A stretch of 14,673 nt of DNA from Desulfobacteraceae bacterium. GTDB lineage: Bacteria; Desulfobacterota; Desulfobacteria; Desulfobacterales; Desulfobacteraceae. The translations under genes were made by a program, and so were the position numbers. The DNA is taken from positions 1-14,673 of the forward strand of contig PIVQ01000111.1 of NCBI GenBank assembly GCA_003354055.1, read 5' to 3'. Below, in pieces: positions 12,344 through 14,673 of this stretch; the stretch's first letter is position 1; the number at the start of each line of letters is the position of its first letter. The notes below the pieces were generated by a model, which searched no databases, was not told the DNA's origin, and saw nothing but the letters and a program-made list of their open reading frames with translations.

Positions 12344-13060
12344 GTGGGGAATTCAGAGGGGCGGCCCAGAACGGGGGACAACACACCCATGCTCAAAATG
12401 AAGGAACTGGCAGATGCCACGGGTGTGGCAAAATCCACGATTCTGCTTTACGTCAACAAGGGGTTATTGCCCCTGCCCGTTAAAACCAGCCCCAACATGG
12501 CTTACTATGATCCTCTCTGTGTAGACCGCATCGCCTTTATCAAAAAAGTACAATCCACCCACAGGCTTCCTCTGGCTGCCATTAAGGGGCTTTTGCGTGA
12601 GATGGACAAGGGAAGGGATGTGACGCCCCTGCTGGAACTCCAATCCATGGTTTTTGGCTCTTCCGTTGAGAAAATGAATGCCCATGCATTTGCCGATGCC
12701 GCAGGGCTGACAAAGCCGCAGTTGCAAAATCTCTGCGAGCTTGGATTGATCATGCCGGTGGAAAACGATCTGTTTGACGATCAGGATCTGGATCTGGCCT
12801 GCCAGCTTAAATCCTGTATAGATAGAGGTGTTATTGCCGAAGATCTGGCGTTTTACCCTGAATTTGCCAAAAAAATTGTGGAAGCTGAAATCGGTTTAAG
12901 AGAGACCTATACCCAGGGGCTGGGATTCAGGGAAAATGCTACCCTTACCCTGGAAATGACTCAGATGGCCCGCGGTCTTCGTGCCTATGTAATAGACAGA
13001 ACCCTGCAAAAGGAACTCATCGGATTTAAAGGACTTAAAAAAAATAAAAAGGAGAAGTAA
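12344..13060 (+). CDS. MerR-family transcriptional regulator with duplicated MerR-like domain
   Basis: This 238-residue protein starts at GTG 12344, with AGGAGG five bases upstream. The in-frame ATG 12389 lacks such a site. Residues about 16-85 are a MerR winged helix: MKELADATGVAKSTILLYVN, KGLLP, then YYDPLCVDRIAFIKKVQ with LPLAAIKGLL. A second MerR-like helix-turn-helix follows at about 109-145 (AFADAAGLTKPQLQNLCELG, then LIMP). The rest is helical with a Lys-rich end. No Cys cluster typical of metal-sensing MerR proteins is visible, so the effector is probably organic. Its TAA overlaps the ATG of the flavin oxidoreductase gene, indicating direct co-expression and a likely regulator-target pair. 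Confidence 0.9.
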   Translation: MGNSEGRPRTGDNTPMLKMKELADATGVAKSTILLYVNKGLLPLPVKTSPNMAYYDPLCVDRIAFIKKVQSTHRLPLAAIKGLLREMDKGRDVTPLLELQSMVFGSSVEKMNAHAFADAAGLTKPQLQNLCELGLIMPVENDLFDDQDLDLACQLKSCIDRGVIAEDLAFYPEFAKKIVEAEIGLRETYTQGLGFRENATLTLEMTQMARGLRAYVIDRTLQKELIGFKGLKKNKKEK

Positions 13061-14673
13061 TGAGCGATCTTCTGTTTGACCCCATTCGTATCAACAATCT
13101 AACGATAGACAATCGAATTTATCTGCCGGCCATGCACCTGGGTATGGCCCAGGAGTTTGAAGTCACGGATCAGATCGTTGACTTCTACGCCCGCAGGGCA
13201 CAGGGTGGGCCGGGGATGATCTGCGTGGGATATGCCACCGTGGATGAATTCTCGGGCAATACCCAGAACATTGGTGCCCATGATGATAAGTTTATCCCCG
13301 GCCTGACCCGCCTGGCAAAGGCCATCCGGGATAACGGATCCCTGTCAGCGGTTCAGATCAACCATGCAGGAAGGTACAACTTCTCCTTTTTTCTCGACGG
13401 TAAGCAGCCCGTGGCCCCTTCTGCGGTTGCCTCCAGAATGACCAGAGAGACTCCGAGAGCTTTGGAAATAGACGAAATCAAGGCCACGGTTGCATCCTTT
13501 GGCGCTGCCGCAGCTAGGGTAAAAAAGGCCGGGTTTGATGCAGTTGAAATTTTAAGCGGTACCGGATACCTGATTTCTGAGTTCTTGTCTCCCCTGACCA
13601 ATCAGCGGACCGATGAATACGGCGGATCCCTTGAAAACCGGATGCGGTTCGGTCTTGAAGTGGCCCAGGCTGTGCGTGATGCAGTGGGATCTGATTTTCC
13701 CCTGATCGTCAGAATGAACGGCAATGATTTCATGCCCGGCGGCAACGACCGGCAGGATTTGATTGAATATGCAAAAGCCTTGTCTCAGGGTCCTGTGGAT
13801 GCCCTTTGTATCAATGTGGGCTGGCATGAGGCGCGGGTTCCCCAGATTGTTGCCCAGGTGCCCCGCGGGGCCTTCGGCTACCTTGCCAGGGATATTCGGT
13901 CAGCCGTGGATGTGCCCGTGATTGCAAGCCACAGAATCAACGATCCTGAAACCGCCAGGGATATGCTCAAACAGGGGTATTGCGACATGGTGGCCATGGG
14001 CCGCAGCCTTATTGCAGATCCTGATCTGCCGCTTAAATCCAAAGAGGGCCGTGAGAAAGAGATTGTCCACTGCATCGCCTGTGCCCAGGGCTGTTTTGAC
14101 AATCTGTTTAAACTTAAGCATGTGGAGTGCCTGTGCAATCCCCTGGCCGGGCATGAACACAAAGGTGCCGCTCCCAAGGCTGAAACCCCAAAGAAGGTGA
14201 TGGTGGTCGGCGGTGGCGCGGGCGGTATGACAGCCGCATTAACAGCTAAGCGTCAGGGCCATGAGGTGACATTGTACGAACGGTCCGGCCGACTCGGCGG
14301 CCAGCTTCATCTGGCAGCCGCCCCTCCGGGAAGAGAGGAATTTGCACAGTTAGCAGTTGACCTTGAAAATCAACTTAGCGCCGAAAAAATCCCTGTGGTG
14401 CTGAACCAGGACGTGGGCAATGAGCTTCTGGAAGCCAAAAAGCCGGATGTTATTATTCTGGCAACCGGTGCCCAGCCCCTCCAGCCCCCCATTCCAGGAA
14501 TGGATCTGTCCCATGTGGTCGGAGCCTGGGACGTCCTTGAAAACAAAGTGTCCACAGGCAAGCGGGTGGCCATTGTGGGCGGCGGCGCCGTTGGCGTTGA
14601 AACCGCTCTCTTTCTTGCGGAAAAAGGCACCATGTCTGCTGAAACCCTGAAGTTTCTCCTGGTGAACAAGGCT
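13060..14673 (+). CDS. NADH:flavin oxidoreductase, 2,4-dienoyl-CoA / 2-enoate reductase type (3' truncated by window)
   Basis: ATG 13060 overlaps the MerR stop (TAATG), with GGAG 9 bases upstream. The frame is open for 538 codons to the window edge. The N-terminal part is an Old Yellow Enzyme barrel: QINHAGRY (99-106), then GYLISEFLSP with Tyr170 at the place of the active-site Tyr of E. coli FadH, and TNQRTDEYGGSLENRMRF. Cys338, Cys341, Cys345 and Cys357 bind a 4Fe-4S cluster (CIACAQGC then 11 residues then C). The FAD site is VVGGGAGG (382-389), and the NAD(P)H site GGGAVG is at 507-512. The enzyme should pass hydride electrons to the C=C bond of an enoyl-type substrate. Dienoyl-CoA, enoate and trimethylamine-dehydrogenase-like relatives share this layout, so the substrate is open. 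Confidence 0.93.
   Translation, partial: MSDLLFDPIRINNLTIDNRIYLPAMHLGMAQEFEVTDQIVDFYARRAQGGPGMICVGYATVDEFSGNTQNIGAHDDKFIPGLTRLAKAIRDNGSLSAVQINHAGRYNFSFFLDGKQPVAPSAVASRMTRETPRALEIDEIKATVASFGAAAARVKKAGFDAVEILSGTGYLISEFLSPLTNQRTDEYGGSLENRMRFGLEVAQAVRDAVGSDFPLIVRMNGNDFMPGGNDRQDLIEYAKALSQGPVDALCINVGWHEARVPQIVAQVPRGAFGYLARDIRSAVDVPVIASHRINDPETARDMLKQGYCDMVAMGRSLIADPDLPLKSKEGREKEIVHCIACAQGCFDNLFKLKHVECLCNPLAGHEHKGAAPKAETPKKVMVVGGGAGGMTAALTAKRQGHEVTLYERSGRLGGQLHLAAAPPGREEFAQLAVDLENQLSAEKIPVVLNQDVGNELLEAKKPDVIILATGAQPLQPPIPGMDLSHVVGAWDVLENKVSTGKRVAIVGGGAVGVETALFLAEKGTMSAETLKFLLVNKA

Noticed and set aside
13353..14669. Several minus-strand frames of 60-99 codons at the right end
   Set aside because: All are antisense to the flavin oxidoreductase gene, which is open for 538 codons with clear FAD, NAD and Fe-S motifs.

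Overview
The window looks like a chromosomal piece of a sulfate-reducing Desulfobacterota bacterium, probably Desulfobacteraceae. This is inferred from the mix of proteins (a DUF1848/Dus pair, an FmdB zinc ribbon, a MerR-controlled enoate-reductase-type flavoprotein with a 4Fe-4S motif, an IS91-type remnant and a probable selenoprotein). No rRNA or taxonomic marker gene confirms it. No tRNA, rRNA or CRISPR array was seen.

Bases 1-2200 are a tight plus-strand cluster: the 3' end of a class I aminotransferase gene, engB and era joined by ATGA stop/start overlaps, and a small HNH nuclease gene. It ends at a strong stem-loop that faces a minus-strand gene for a low-complexity protein with a resolvase-like C-terminal tail. 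Bases 3047-3423 hold two divergent promoter candidates, an inverted repeat between them, and a structured leader in front of queF. queF overlaps tail-to-tail with a minus-strand cluster of dus, a DUF1848 protein and a small unknown protein, so two tRNA-modification genes converge here.

Bases 6277-8484 hold a DHA2-type MFS exporter and an alpha/beta hydrolase, probably co-transcribed. Bases 8513-9768 hold a minus-strand group: a membrane-anchored small protein, an FmdB zinc ribbon and a universal stress protein.

Bases 9769-12340 are the accessory part of the window. A roughly 260-bp imperfect palindrome without coding capacity precedes a stand-alone KAS III (FabH-like) gene. This is followed by a decayed IS91-family transposase and then a 51-codon reading frame containing one in-frame TGA. 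A well-formed bacterial-SECIS-like hairpin lies directly downstream of that TGA, so I interpret the frame as a small membrane selenoprotein missed by ordinary gene calling. It is the most interesting item in the window.

Bases 12254-14673 carry a strong promoter, a MerR-type regulator with a second MerR-like half, and a translationally coupled 2,4-dienoyl-CoA/2-enoate reductase-type flavoprotein gene that runs off the right edge. The regulator probably controls this oxidoreductase.
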